Below are positions 23,706 through 32,616 of a stretch of 64,000 bases of DNA, piece by piece. Source of the DNA: a virus; the IMG/VR virus record IMGVR_UViG_3300047321_000238, positions 112,297 to 176,296 of that record; one strand, written 5' to 3'. The first letter of the stretch is position 1, and every line of letters begins with the position of its first letter. The translations under genes and the position numbers were made by a program. The notes beneath the pieces are model-generated. The model was not told where the DNA came from, ran no database searches, and worked only from the letters and a program-made list of their open reading frames with translations.

Positions 23706-24339
23706 GTATGGATATGATGATTGTCAGAATGCAGATAAGTGTTACTTATGTGTAGATGAGAGTCAATATAGAGCACCAAAAAAAGTAGCTCCAAAAAAGA
23801 ACATAATAAAAACTAAAAAGACTGGACGTATGGGAGCAATTTCAGAAGAGAAGTCTTTTAATCAAATGCAAAGTGCATTAAGTACAAGCGTAACAGGAAC
23901 TCCAAATAGTGGAGCAGGAAAAGTAAAAGGTGATGAACAAATAAGAGGACTTATTAATGTAATGATTGAACTTAAGACAACTACAAGGAAGAACATTAAT
24001 AAAGAGCCAGGTAAAGAAACCTTTACTGTTCAAAGAGCACATCTTGAAAAATTAGAAAGAGAAGCTAAAGCAGAGAATATGGAATTTCAATTTCTTAAGT
24101 TTAGTTTTAAAGAACATGATGATAGATTCTATTGTGTAACAAGAGATGAAGATATTATAGATATGGTAGTTACAATGAAACATGATAGAGAAGAACTTAC
24201 TAAGGTACAAAACGAAGTTGATGTTCATAAGAGAAGAACAGAACTAGTGGAGGCACAAAATACTGCATTACTTGCAGAGATAGAATTATTAAAAGCTCAA
24301 TTAAAGGTAGCTAATAGTGACTACAAGTTAGGAGAGTAA
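23695..24339 (+). CDS. Nuclease-like (resolvase-type) protein with coiled-coil tail
   Basis: 214 residues. The N-terminus has five Cys (CEYGYDDCQNADKCYLCVD), a possible zinc site. Residues 80-160 (LINVMIELKTTTRKNI, TVQRAHLEKLEREAK, MEFQFLKFSF) resemble PD-(D/E)XK junction-resolvase-like phage nucleases; the ELK step would be the active-site core. A coiled coil (VHKRRTELVEAQNTALLAEI) ends the protein. Placement between RecA-like genes and a glycosylase supports a recombination role, but the family call is tentative. Confidence 0.5.
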   Translation: MSCEYGYDDCQNADKCYLCVDESQYRAPKKVAPKKNIIKTKKTGRMGAISEEKSFNQMQSALSTSVTGTPNSGAGKVKGDEQIRGLINVMIELKTTTRKNINKEPGKETFTVQRAHLEKLEREAKAENMEFQFLKFSFKEHDDRFYCVTRDEDIIDMVVTMKHDREELTKVQNEVDVHKRRTELVEAQNTALLAEIELLKAQLKVANSDYKLGE

Positions 24340-24340
24340 T

Positions 24341-24562
24341 ATGGAGTTATTAGATTATATAAAACAAATTCAAATCATAACTCCAAAGCCTGGAGACATT
24401 GTAATTGTAACAGTTGAAGAAAACATTACAGACAATGTAACAGAACAATTAGCTAAGTGTTTAGTTAGTGAATTCAATGATAGAGGATTGACTAAAGACA
24501 ACATATCAGTAATTTTATACAAAGGTGATGTAAAGCTTAATGTTATAAGAAAGGAAGAATAG
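24341..24562 (+). CDS. Small protein with shared MELLxYI N-terminus
   Basis: 73 residues, begins MELLDYIKQIQ, a motif found at the start of about eleven small proteins in this window. The rest (PGDIVIVTVEENI, AKCLVSEFNDRG) is a compact alpha/beta domain of unknown function. AGGAGAG precedes the ATG, 2 bases after the upstream stop. Confidence 0.65.
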   Translation: MELLDYIKQIQIITPKPGDIVIVTVEENITDNVTEQLAKCLVSEFNDRGLTKDNISVILYKGDVKLNVIRKEE

Positions 24563-24563
24563 A

Positions 24564-25292
24564 ATGATAGAAGATCAAATTTTAGAATTAATAGATCAAG
24601 CGGATCCAGCAAATCCTATTGATTTTGTTCATAAGTTAGTAAAACCTTTAGCTAAGAAGAAACTAGATGAATATATCCTTGGATGTGAAGATTGTGATAT
24701 ATGTAATACAAAGAAAACTATCACTAATGGAAATCCTAATGCAAGTATATTAATCATCGGCGAATCTTCAACAGAAGATCAACAAACAGATTCCTCAGCT
24801 GAAATTTTTCCTTTCAATAATGAATCAGGGGAATCTTTAGCTAAAGTATTGGAAAAACTTAATGTAAATAAAGATGAGATATTCTTTATGAATAGTGTAA
24901 ATTGTTTTCCTCATAGAGAGAACAATGGTATTAAAATTAAGAGAGCTCCTACTAAGACCGAAAGAACTAATTGTAAAGTCTTTTTAGATTATGCAGTTAA
25001 GATGGTTGAGCCTTTATTAATCATATGTTTAGGAGGTGTTGCTACTAATGACATAAACGAAGAAATTGGAAAGCAAAACATATCTAAAATAAGAGGTCAA
25101 TATTTCATGTATCGCGGCGTGAATGTAATGCCAACTTATCACCCAGGCTATTTTATTGAACTAGAGAAGTCTGAAAGACTAGATGACGAAACTATATCGA
25201 GTTATACATGGGACTTCTTTAACGACCTACAGAAAGCATTTACAGACTTACAAAAGCAATATCCAAACTTAAACATAATAAACAAGGAGTGA
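24564..25292 (+). CDS. Uracil-DNA glycosylase, family 4/5-like
   Basis: 242 residues. Cys residues CEDCDIC near 40 fit the iron-sulfur site of family 4 enzymes, followed by ILIIGESSTEDQ (water-activating loop region), MNSVNCFPHRE, ICLGGVAT and the PTYHPGY loop that enters the minor groove. It removes uracil from DNA, in line with the phage's own thymidylate genes. ATG starts 2 bases after the upstream stop. Confidence 0.8.
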   Translation: MIEDQILELIDQADPANPIDFVHKLVKPLAKKKLDEYILGCEDCDICNTKKTITNGNPNASILIIGESSTEDQQTDSSAEIFPFNNESGESLAKVLEKLNVNKDEIFFMNSVNCFPHRENNGIKIKRAPTKTERTNCKVFLDYAVKMVEPLLIICLGGVATNDINEEIGKQNISKIRGQYFMYRGVNVMPTYHPGYFIELEKSERLDDETISSYTWDFFNDLQKAFTDLQKQYPNLNIINKE

Positions 25293-25297
25293 TGCTA

Positions 25298-25495
25298 ATG
25301 AGAGTTCAGTTTATAGAAAGAGATACTACAGAAGTTTTAGAACAACAAATAGGATCATCAGGAATATTTGTTCCAGATAGACATGACCATGTTAACATTG
25401 AAAATAAAAAATGGTGTGTTGATTCAAGAGAAGTTAAAGATATTCATAAAGGAGAAGTAATTGTTTGGCTATATGATGATACAAGACGATATTAA
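25298..25495 (+). CDS. Unknown 65-residue protein
   Basis: ATG 25298 is favoured by AAGGAG 8 bases upstream; in-frame starts exist from 25289. Small beta-rich domain (RVQFIERDTTEV, KKWCVDSREV, EVIVWLYDD). No family recognised. Confidence 0.55.
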   Translation: MRVQFIERDTTEVLEQQIGSSGIFVPDRHDHVNIENKKWCVDSREVKDIHKGEVIVWLYDDTRRY

Positions 25496-25507
25496 GGAGT
25501 GATGTGA

Positions 25508-25687
25508 ATGACTTATGTATCTAACAAAGGTGAAAGAACAATAGGAGAACCAGTAAAAGTATTAGACGTAGTTGCTAATAAAGTCTTTTCTAAGATAAGA
25601 AAGAAAACTATAGTAAACGAAAACGACAGTTCCTTGAAAAAATATATAGCAGTAATTTATGAGATAGAAGGTGAAGAATATCAATAG
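25508..25687 (+). CDS. Unknown 59-residue protein
   Basis: ATG 25508 with AAGGAGTGATG upstream, ending at TAG 25685-25687 inside the start of the dTMP kinase gene. The product MTYVSNKGERTIGEPVKVLD... is basic in the middle and acidic at the end. Supported by ribosome site and tight packing only. Confidence 0.5.
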   Translation: MTYVSNKGERTIGEPVKVLDVVANKVFSKIRKKTIVNENDSSLKKYIAVIYEIEGEEYQ

Positions 25688-26303
25688 AAACAAAGTTAGA
25701 TTAATTATATTCGAAGGTATTGATTGCTGTGGCAAATCTAGTCAAATGCTTTTAGCTTATGATGAGTTAATAGCTGAAGGTCATAAGGTTATTATGACTA
25801 GAGAACCAGGGGGCACTCCTTTAGGTGAAAAGATAAGAGAGATATTGAAATCAGATATAGAAATTTCAGATATTGCTGAAGCTTATCTTTTTGCAACAGC
25901 AAGAGCAGAACATAATGTTCAAATCAATGAATGGATTGAAGAAGGATATATCGTATTATGCGATAGACATTTTATATCTTCATATGCTTATCAAGGAATT
26001 GAATTAGCAAGAGAAGTAAATAGACCAGCTATTAAAGAAATGTTACAAGACAATGCCTATAGAGTATTCTATTTCGATATTAATCATGAAGAATACTTAA
26101 GAAGAAATATGGAAAGAAATGAAGATGAAGATAGATTTGAAAATTTGTTAAATAATTTTGATTACTTTACTAAGGTTAAATATGATTATGATTATTTAGC
26201 TGAAGCCTATAACGCCGTAAAAGTAAAATCTATGAATAAGTCTACTAACGAAATACATGAAGTCGTTATGAAAAACATATACAAGATAATTGAGGAGGAA
26301 TAA
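25671..26303 (+). CDS. tmk: Thymidylate kinase
   Basis: 210 residues from GTG 25671. P-loop EGIDCCGKSS (about 15-24), TREPGGTP motif, DRHFISSYAYQG and a lid region are typical of dTMP kinase. Converts dTMP to dTDP and works with ThyX and thymidine kinase encoded further on. Overlaps the preceding small gene by 17 bases. Confidence 0.92.
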   Translation: MKNINRNKVRLIIFEGIDCCGKSSQMLLAYDELIAEGHKVIMTREPGGTPLGEKIREILKSDIEISDIAEAYLFATARAEHNVQINEWIEEGYIVLCDRHFISSYAYQGIELAREVNRPAIKEMLQDNAYRVFYFDINHEEYLRRNMERNEDEDRFENLLNNFDYFTKVKYDYDYLAEAYNAVKVKSMNKSTNEIHEVVMKNIYKIIEEE

Positions 26304-26306
26304 GAA

Positions 26307-27338
26307 ATGAGTTTTTTAAGTAAAGCAAAAGAAACAGCAAATAAAATAAATGATGTGGCAGGAACTAAACCATCGTTACCAGGTGTTAAGCCATCACTTC
26401 CAGGAGCAAGACCACCAATTCCTGGTGCTAAACCACCAGTAGGAAAGCCACCAGTATTGGGTGCTAAACCATCAATTCCAGGAGGAAAGCCTCTAGTAGT
26501 TGCTCCAAAAGCAGTTGAATCAGTTGTAGAAGCGAAAGTAGAAACAGCTCCATTAAAGAATAACAATCCTTTTATTAAGAAACCAGTTGCAGCTCCTACA
26601 GTAATAGGAAAGACAGAGGAAATAAAAGAAGAAGTTGTTGTTAAGGTAGAACCAGTTGTAGCAACTGAAACTAAAGTTGAAGAGAATACTGCACAAGAAG
26701 TTATAGCTGAAAAAGTTGAAGAAATTGCTAAAGAAGAAGTTAAACCAGCAGCAACTAATAAAAGAAGAAGAAAGCCAGCAGGTAAAGCTGCAGCAGAAGA
26801 AGCTGTAGAATCAGACATAGACTCTGGTGCAGATACAATTGAATTTGTAATGCCTAAGTCAGAAGTTAATTTTGAAGATGCTTTATTGTCAATAAGATCA
26901 GGTTTCGTAGATGAAGCTTGGGAAGCATTTAGAACAGAAAATATTACTAGACTTAATGACATATTAATTTCTAATGATATGACAACTACTATGATTAAAT
27001 CTACATTATCAGAGTTAAGCTTATTAAGAGATTCTACTTGGATTATCTTTAATGACACTAAGACTAATTTCGAAATACTTACAGGTAAAGAACCTGAAGG
27101 TACTATAGAAAGAATCAAGAAGATGTCAGCTAAGGGTTCTAATCCAGATGAAAGAAAACTTAATGCTACACTTGCAGTAATGAATTATAAAGATGCTAAC
27201 GGTAGAACTGTTAATCTTTATGAGTTGTTAGATGAAATGAGAGAAAGATATAACTTTACTAAGAGTTTAATGGATGCAATTTCATATAAAAACAGTGTAT
27301 TAATTACAATGTTAGGTTCATTAAAACTTGAAAAGTAA
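26307..27338 (+). CDS. Protein with Pro-rich repeats and helical C-terminal domain
   Basis: 343 residues; GAGGAGGAA precedes the ATG. Residues 20-65 are tandem Lys-Pro-Ser-Leu/Ile-Pro-Gly repeats; 75-170 a charged Ala/Glu/Val/Lys linker; 175-343 a helical domain (VNFEDALLSIRSGFVDEAWE, LNATLAVMNYKDANGRTVN). Between dTMP kinase and a Rad52-like gene. May be a DNA or scaffold protein. Not recognised. Confidence 0.6.
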   Translation: MSFLSKAKETANKINDVAGTKPSLPGVKPSLPGARPPIPGAKPPVGKPPVLGAKPSIPGGKPLVVAPKAVESVVEAKVETAPLKNNNPFIKKPVAAPTVIGKTEEIKEEVVVKVEPVVATETKVEENTAQEVIAEKVEEIAKEEVKPAATNKRRRKPAGKAAAEEAVESDIDSGADTIEFVMPKSEVNFEDALLSIRSGFVDEAWEAFRTENITRLNDILISNDMTTTMIKSTLSELSLLRDSTWIIFNDTKTNFEILTGKEPEGTIERIKKMSAKGSNPDERKLNATLAVMNYKDANGRTVNLYELLDEMRERYNFTKSLMDAISYKNSVLITMLGSLKLEK

Positions 27339-27365
27339 TTTATAATATAAGGAGGAATTTTATTT

Positions 27366-28091
27366 ATGAATATAGATAGAATCGCAATATCAAAAGAAAT
27401 CAAGGACGCTATTATAGCTCCAATTCCAGATGCTTTAATTAAGCAAAGAGAAGGTGGCGGAAAGAAAATGCTATCTTATCTTTCTGGCTCTACAATAACT
27501 GATATGCTAAATAATGCATTTGGTTATATGTGGTCATGGGAAGTAAAAAAAGAATGGATTGAACAATCAGAACCATCTATTAATAGATGGGTTAATGGTA
27601 AAAAAGAAAATGATCCTAACAAGTGGATTTCAGAAGCTCAAGGACCTGTTGCTCATGTTCTTGGTACAATAACAGTATATTTGAAGAATGGCAATAGTCC
27701 ACTTCCTATAACTATATCTAAAGATGGATTTGGTTCAAAATCTGTACTTGGAAAACAAAACGATCAAGAATCAGTTTTCAAAGCAGCAGGAACAGATGCA
27801 TTAAAGAAAGCAGCATCTTTATTCGGTATAGGTTTAGAACTATATAGAGATGAAGATGAAAGTGCATACTTCAATGAAATAAACTATGAAGATCCATGGA
27901 CAGATGAAGCTAAAGAAGCTAAGGCTAAAGAGATGGAGTATATAAGTAAATACATTGCAGATTATCAAGTATCTGATGAAGATTTTGATAACTTTGTATA
28001 TGAAACAACTGGAGATAGTTATGATATTACTCCTGACAATATTGATTTAATAGTTAATACTATTAAAGATGGATTAGCAGCAGCAAAATAG
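27366..28091 (+). CDS. Rad52-like single-strand annealing protein
   Basis: 241 residues. The Rad52 core is recognisable: YLSGSTITDMLNNAFGYMW near residues 38-56, VAHVLGTITVYL, and KAAGTDALKKAASLFGIG at about 140-157. The C-terminus is acidic. Anneals complementary strands in phage recombination, alongside the RecA-like proteins and SSB. Confidence 0.85.
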   Translation: MNIDRIAISKEIKDAIIAPIPDALIKQREGGGKKMLSYLSGSTITDMLNNAFGYMWSWEVKKEWIEQSEPSINRWVNGKKENDPNKWISEAQGPVAHVLGTITVYLKNGNSPLPITISKDGFGSKSVLGKQNDQESVFKAAGTDALKKAASLFGIGLELYRDEDESAYFNEINYEDPWTDEAKEAKAKEMEYISKYIADYQVSDEDFDNFVYETTGDSYDITPDNIDLIVNTIKDGLAAAK

Positions 28092-28128
28092 TATTTAGTA
28101 GAGGGGCCTTTGAGCCCCGATACTTTTA
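28092..28128 (+). terminator. Intrinsic terminator
   Basis: GGGGC/GCCCC hairpin with loop CTTTGA, extended by GTAT/ATAC, then CTTTT. It lies right before the next gene's AAGGAGG. Confidence 0.7.
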
Positions 28129-28142
28129 AGGAGGAAATTAAT

Positions 28143-28358
28143 ATGGCATTATTTACTCAAAATGAAGATATTGCATGTGGAACTTGTGGCAACACGACAT
28201 TCACAGAAGACGAAATGATTAGAGTTGTAAAAAAACCAGTAAAATTCACATTAACTGAAACAGTTGTTTATGAAAAAGTAGTTGTAGGAAACTACTTAAA
28301 ATGCACTAAATGTGGTGCTTTTATGACCAATATATTAAAGACAAGCAAGGAGACATAA
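28143..28358 (+). CDS. Small zinc-ribbon protein
   Basis: 71 residues from ATG 28143 (AAGGAGGAAATTAAT upstream). Two CxxC pairs (CGTCGN, CTKCGA) frame a beta-rich domain, a zinc ribbon. Ends 3 bases before the NrdG-like gene and may be its partner. Function unknown. Confidence 0.65.
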   Translation: MALFTQNEDIACGTCGNTTFTEDEMIRVVKKPVKFTLTETVVYEKVVVGNYLKCTKCGAFMTNILKTSKET

Positions 28359-28361
28359 CAT

Positions 28362-29066
28362 ATGGAACTATTAAAACTAAAAGAACAAATTGATACTAGA
28401 CTTCCAGCAGGAGATATGTCTGGAATAAAATTAAGAGAATGTAATTGGTCTGTTAAAACAGCGGGCCCTAGTCCAGATGATAATAATAGAACTGAGTTGT
28501 TCTTCCTTGGATGTAAAAAAGCTTTTAATGGCAATCCATGCAAGGGTTGTTTTAATAGTTCAACATGGGATGAATCAAAAGCTCTATGGACGCATGATCC
28601 AATTCTAATGGCAAAACATATTAATAACAATTCACCTAATAAGTATATAACTATAGGTGGAGGAGAACCAACAGACCAAATAAGAAATTTAATTATTTTA
28701 TGTAAAGAATTGAAAAAGTATAATTTTCATATTATGATATATACATGGAGAGAATTGAAAAATCTTATCATAAAAGAATATGAATATAAATTAGATCCAT
28801 ATTCTTTTCAATTTGAAATATATGAATTATTAAAATATATAGATATGGTTGTAGATGGTCAATTTAAAGAAGAAGAACGCTTATGGGATGGTTCTAAAGA
28901 AGATGGACTAATAAGTTCAGTAGGCTCAGGGAATCAAATCATATGGGACATAAGAAATAATTTAGGATATAGTATGAGAGATTTAAAAGGAATTAAATTA
29001 GCAAAAAATAATGATTTAATTTATTTAGCAAAAAATAAAAATATAGAAAAAATTAATTTATATTAA
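28362..29066 (+). CDS. NrdG-like radical SAM activase, divergent
   Basis: 234 residues. Cysteines in LGCKKAFNGNPCKGCFN give spacing C-x8-C-x2-C, longer than the usual NrdG C-x3-C-x2-C. TIGGGEPTD is the SAM-binding step and MVVDGQF with GSGNQIIWD resembles the NrdG C-terminus. A second, more normal nrdG lies at 50420. Starts MELLKLKEQI, a weak form of the shared N-terminal motif. Could activate NrdD or another glycyl-radical enzyme. Confidence 0.7.
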   Translation: MELLKLKEQIDTRLPAGDMSGIKLRECNWSVKTAGPSPDDNNRTELFFLGCKKAFNGNPCKGCFNSSTWDESKALWTHDPILMAKHINNNSPNKYITIGGGEPTDQIRNLIILCKELKKYNFHIMIYTWRELKNLIIKEYEYKLDPYSFQFEIYELLKYIDMVVDGQFKEEERLWDGSKEDGLISSVGSGNQIIWDIRNNLGYSMRDLKGIKLAKNNDLIYLAKNKNIEKINLY

Positions 29067-29084
29067 AATTAGGAGGAATATAAT

Positions 29085-29867
29085 ATGTCAATATATAAGG
29101 TAAGTTTTCCAAGTCCACATCCAGTAGCAGGTGAAGATGCATATGATGTAGTGGATACAATGGAATTAAAAAACACAAAGTTGAATGATGATAGTATAAC
29201 TCAATTTAATGAAGCTAAAACTATGCATGTAATAAAATATGAATTTGGTCAAAGAATGGCAATGCCTTCTAATAAAGAAGAAATATTTATTAAAGCAAGT
29301 TGTGCTTCTATTAATATAGAGGTAGAAGAAAAATTAGACATTCAAACATTCGTAGATGAAGTAGCAAGAGGAGCATATCAAAGAAAGACTCCAGACAGTT
29401 CTACTTATATAATAGAAGCAAAAACTAAACTTAAAACAGCTTTTGCATCTAAGTTATTAGAACAAGGATGTTTAGCTATCAATACAAGATATAATAGTTT
29501 TGGATATATCTACTCAGGTGTAGATAAGATAGGAACTTTTGAAAATATAAATATTATTTCAGAGACTCAATTTACAATAGATGATTCTCAATCTATCGTT
29601 GAATTAGATAATGCAAATAATTTATCTATGCAATTATATATAGAAAAACAATATCCATTCTTAATAGAAATAGACAGCATGAGATCTAAAACTACAGCAG
29701 TATTGAAATCTATATTGAATTTAGAATCAGAAGTACCACAAGAAGTAATAGACTTAAAACTTAAAGATGAATATAACACGCAAGAAGAATTCTTTGCTGC
29801 TAGAAGAAGCATTATAAATACAGATTTAGTTGAAGATAACTATAGTTTAGAAGATATGGATATATAA
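29085..29867 (+). CDS. Unknown 260-residue protein
   Basis: AGGAGGAA precedes the ATG. Mostly alpha/beta, acidic, no recognised motif. Lies directly before the Ycf46-like ATPase gene with 18 bases between, so it may belong to that module. Confidence 0.6.
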   Translation: MSIYKVSFPSPHPVAGEDAYDVVDTMELKNTKLNDDSITQFNEAKTMHVIKYEFGQRMAMPSNKEEIFIKASCASINIEVEEKLDIQTFVDEVARGAYQRKTPDSSTYIIEAKTKLKTAFASKLLEQGCLAINTRYNSFGYIYSGVDKIGTFENINIISETQFTIDDSQSIVELDNANNLSMQLYIEKQYPFLIEIDSMRSKTTAVLKSILNLESEVPQEVIDLKLKDEYNTQEEFFAARRSIINTDLVEDNYSLEDMDI

Positions 29868-29885
29868 GAAAGGAGATTACGTACT

Positions 29886-31553
29886 ATGAAATCGTCAATA
29901 CAAGAGCTTAAACTTCTGTTAAAAGCTAAGGCCAAATGTATATGGATTAAAACATATGAAGAGCAACAAGTAATGACAGATATAAAGAAAATCATAATAG
30001 ATGAGTTACCTAACACAAAACTTATGAGTTGGAGTTTCTTTGAGGGTTTGCAAGAAGAACCTTTAACTAAAGCTGAAACTAAGAAGGACACAGAAAAAGG
30101 GGTTAGTCCAGACCGACTCCTTGACATTATTATAGATAGTCAAAAAAGTGGAGAAGAATCAACAAGGCAAGTTGATGGAAGAATGATTAAAGAAGTCCGA
30201 AACAAAAACGAAAACATATGGATACTTAAAGACTTCCATCTTTGCAATGAAGGGAAATCTATCCTTAGAGGAATTAGAGATACAAAAGAGAGAGCTGCTA
30301 ATGAAATGATAAGCTATAATCCGATTATAGTTATTTCTCCTATTGTAAATATCCCTTTAGAACATGAAAAATTGTTCACAATACTAGAATATGAAACGCC
30401 AAATAAAGAGGAAATAACAAAGTTTCTAAATGCTTTTGTAGAATTAATGAAAAAAAGTACAAAAGCTGATTACGTTATTCCAACCGATCAAGAGTTGGCA
30501 AATTGTATTAACTTAGCTAATGGCTTAACATTAGAAGAAATTAAGAGTTATGCAAACAGGTCACTCATTAAATATAATGCTTTATCAGAAAAGATATTTT
30601 ATCAAGCTAGACTTGATTTAATAAGAAAAACAGGAATCCTTGAATACAAGGAATGTAACGCAGGCATAGACGATATGGGTGGTAATGAAGCATTTAAGCT
30701 TTGGGTAGATGACATTAAAGATACATTCACTCCAGAGGCAGAAGCATTTGGTGTGGAGAAATCTAAAGGTTACTTAGGTGTAGGTGTTCCAGGAACATCA
30801 AAGACTATGAGTGCCGAGATAATGGCAAATACTTTAAATCTTCCTTTATTACAATTCAAGATGAGTTCAGTAATGCATTCACACGTTGGTCAATCAGAAA
30901 AAAATATGGATAATGCACTTAATGTTGTTAAGGCATGTTCTCCATGTGTTTTACTTATTGATGAAGTTGAGAAGACATTGTCTGGAACAGCGTCAAGTAA
31001 CGGTAGTGATGGTGGTACTTTAATGAGAGTCGTAGGACAATTGTTAGAATTTTTAGGGGGAGATGGTAGTAAGGATATCTTTACTATTATGACTTCAAAT
31101 AATTCATCAGCACTTCCACCAGAGCTTACTAGAAGCGGAAGAATCGATACTATTTGGTACTTTGGATTACCAACAGAACCAGAAAGAGAAGAAATCTTTA
31201 AAATTCATTTTGGTAAATCCAAATTAGAATTAGAAGATGGAATAATTGATTATGCTTCTAACAAGACATTGCACTTTACTGGAGCTGAAATAAAAGAAAC
31301 AGTTAAAGTTGCAATAAGAAAAGCCTTTAAAAGATACAAGATCGATGGTAATAATAAAATAACAGAAGCTGATATAGATTCTGCAATACCTGAGATTATT
31401 CCTGTATACGAATCGTCAAAAGAGAAAATATCAGTGCTAGAAGAATACTACAAGACTAGAGCTAGATTTTCTAATACTATACCGAAATTAGAAGATGTAG
31501 AAACATTTAGTCACGATGACAATGATATAATCGATTTTGATATTAATGTATAA
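29886..31553 (+). CDS. Ycf46-like AAA+ ATPase
   Basis: 555 residues. The N-terminal roughly 220 residues (SSIQELKLLLKAKAKCIWI, KTYEEQQVM) match the non-AAA domain of the Ycf46 family. The AAA domain has Walker A GVPGTSKT (about 300), Walker B VLLIDEVE and arginine-finger region TRSGRID. The Ycf46 family occurs in cyanobacteria, plastids and some bacteria, with poorly known function. Followed by DUF1257 and DUF2997 genes, the usual partners. Confidence 0.8.
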   Translation: MKSSIQELKLLLKAKAKCIWIKTYEEQQVMTDIKKIIIDELPNTKLMSWSFFEGLQEEPLTKAETKKDTEKGVSPDRLLDIIIDSQKSGEESTRQVDGRMIKEVRNKNENIWILKDFHLCNEGKSILRGIRDTKERAANEMISYNPIIVISPIVNIPLEHEKLFTILEYETPNKEEITKFLNAFVELMKKSTKADYVIPTDQELANCINLANGLTLEEIKSYANRSLIKYNALSEKIFYQARLDLIRKTGILEYKECNAGIDDMGGNEAFKLWVDDIKDTFTPEAEAFGVEKSKGYLGVGVPGTSKTMSAEIMANTLNLPLLQFKMSSVMHSHVGQSEKNMDNALNVVKACSPCVLLIDEVEKTLSGTASSNGSDGGTLMRVVGQLLEFLGGDGSKDIFTIMTSNNSSALPPELTRSGRIDTIWYFGLPTEPEREEIFKIHFGKSKLELEDGIIDYASNKTLHFTGAEIKETVKVAIRKAFKRYKIDGNNKITEADIDSAIPEIIPVYESSKEKISVLEEYYKTRARFSNTIPKLEDVETFSHDDNDIIDFDINV

Positions 31554-31565
31554 ATATGTTATAAT
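31537..31565 (+). promoter_or_regulatory. Promoter overlapping the end of the Ycf46-like gene
   Basis: TTGATA at 31537-31542, 17-bp spacer, TATAAT at 31560-31565 preceded by TGT (extended -10). Drives the DUF1257 gene independently. Confidence 0.75.
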
Positions 31566-31616
31566 AAAACCAGAAATTAAAAGTCAAAAATTTAAAATTA
31601 GAAGGAGGACATTATT

Positions 31617-32024
31617 ATGTCACATTTAACACAATTCAGCAATAACTCATTGGTAAACACTAACAAGGACAGATTAGAAAAGTCTTTAAAGGAAATTGGT
31701 GTAACTTTAGATTACAACAACAGAACTATAAAGAACCAATGGATTGAAGACACAGTAGACGCTGCTTTCATCGTAGATGGAAAAAGAATCGCTGCAGGAA
31801 TTAACTTTAAAATGGTTGATGGAAAAGAAACTGTTGAAGTTAATGGAGATTTTTATGGTACAGGCTTGAACCAAAAAACATTGACTAACCAAATCGCTCA
31901 AGTGTACCAAAAGAATGACGTTATAGCAAAATGCAAATCTCAAAGATGGTTTATAGATAATGAAAAAGATATCAAAGCAAATGAAAACGGAGATATAGTT
32001 ATTCAAGCGTATAGATACGTTTAA
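31617..32024 (+). CDS. DUF1257 (Ycf35-like) protein
   Basis: 135 residues. Starts MSHLTQFS, and the segments KSLKEIGVTLDY, IKNQWIEDTVDAAFIVDGKR and CKSQRWFIDNEKDIKANENG follow the Ycf35/DUF1257 layout. AGGAGGACATT precedes the ATG. Coupled to the Ycf46-like ATPase upstream and the DUF2997-like gene downstream. Biochemical role unknown. Confidence 0.72.
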   Translation: MSHLTQFSNNSLVNTNKDRLEKSLKEIGVTLDYNNRTIKNQWIEDTVDAAFIVDGKRIAAGINFKMVDGKETVEVNGDFYGTGLNQKTLTNQIAQVYQKNDVIAKCKSQRWFIDNEKDIKANENGDIVIQAYRYV

Positions 32025-32033
32025 GAGAGGATG

Positions 32034-32056
32034 GGCTCGCAAGGGCCCCTTTTTAT
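32034..32056 (+). promoter_or_regulatory. GC-rich hairpin with T-run directly before an ATG
   Basis: GGGC/GCCC hairpin around TCGCAAGG, then CTTTTT and ATTATG. It is either a terminator, or a fold that brings AGAGAGGA (32025-32032) close to ATG 32058. Confidence 0.55.
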
Positions 32057-32057
32057 T

Positions 32058-32582
32058 ATGGAAATATTAAATTATATAAATGCTAACAAGCATGAATTCA
32101 ATGAAGATTATATGAAGAACAATGCAATTCATAAATCATTAGAAGAATTAAAAGAGTATCTAAAATTACACGCTACATTCTTAAGTAGACCTATATATTG
32201 TATATATGAATGCTATGATCCAGAAGAAGAAGATGGTTGTTATATAAATATAAATTATTTAACTAATCATGCAGAAGGCCATTTGACAGATGATTATGAA
32301 ACTGATGCAGAAAATAATTTCTTTAATAGCTTACCATGCATAGATGAAGTAACAGAATCAACTTTTGGAATGCAAGGTTTATATAAAAATAAAGACAGAG
32401 AACATATGACTGTAGATAGTAGAGGTCAAATTACGTATATAGATGTTGACTACTATGAACTTACAAAGAAAGAAGAAATCTGGTATCTTAAAAAGGTTAT
32501 AAAAATACTTTGCGAGTATCCAGCATTTCAAGTGTTAGAATCTCCATGGCATGAAGAAGAACATGAATATGATGATGATTAG
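32058..32582 (+). CDS. Acidic protein with shared MEILxYI N-terminus
   Basis: 174 residues from ATG 32058; an in-frame ATG at 32031 lies in the hairpin and is less likely. Begins MEILNYINANK, almost identical to the start of the protein at 45285. The rest is acidic with aromatic-rich segments (YCIYECYDPEEEDG) and ends EEEHEYDDD. No normal ribosome site lies between the hairpin and the start. Function unknown. Confidence 0.65.
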   Translation: MEILNYINANKHEFNEDYMKNNAIHKSLEELKEYLKLHATFLSRPIYCIYECYDPEEEDGCYININYLTNHAEGHLTDDYETDAENNFFNSLPCIDEVTESTFGMQGLYKNKDREHMTVDSRGQITYIDVDYYELTKKEEIWYLKKVIKILCEYPAFQVLESPWHEEEHEYDDD

Positions 32583-32616
32583 AAATTAATATAAAAATTT
32601 AGAGGAGGAAACAATA

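Noticed and set aside
26207-27118. 303-codon open frame on the minus strand
   Set aside because: It mirrors the low-complexity Pro/Ala/Glu gene on the + strand, lacks a ribosome site, and its Ser/Thr-rich translation is typical of an antisense shadow.
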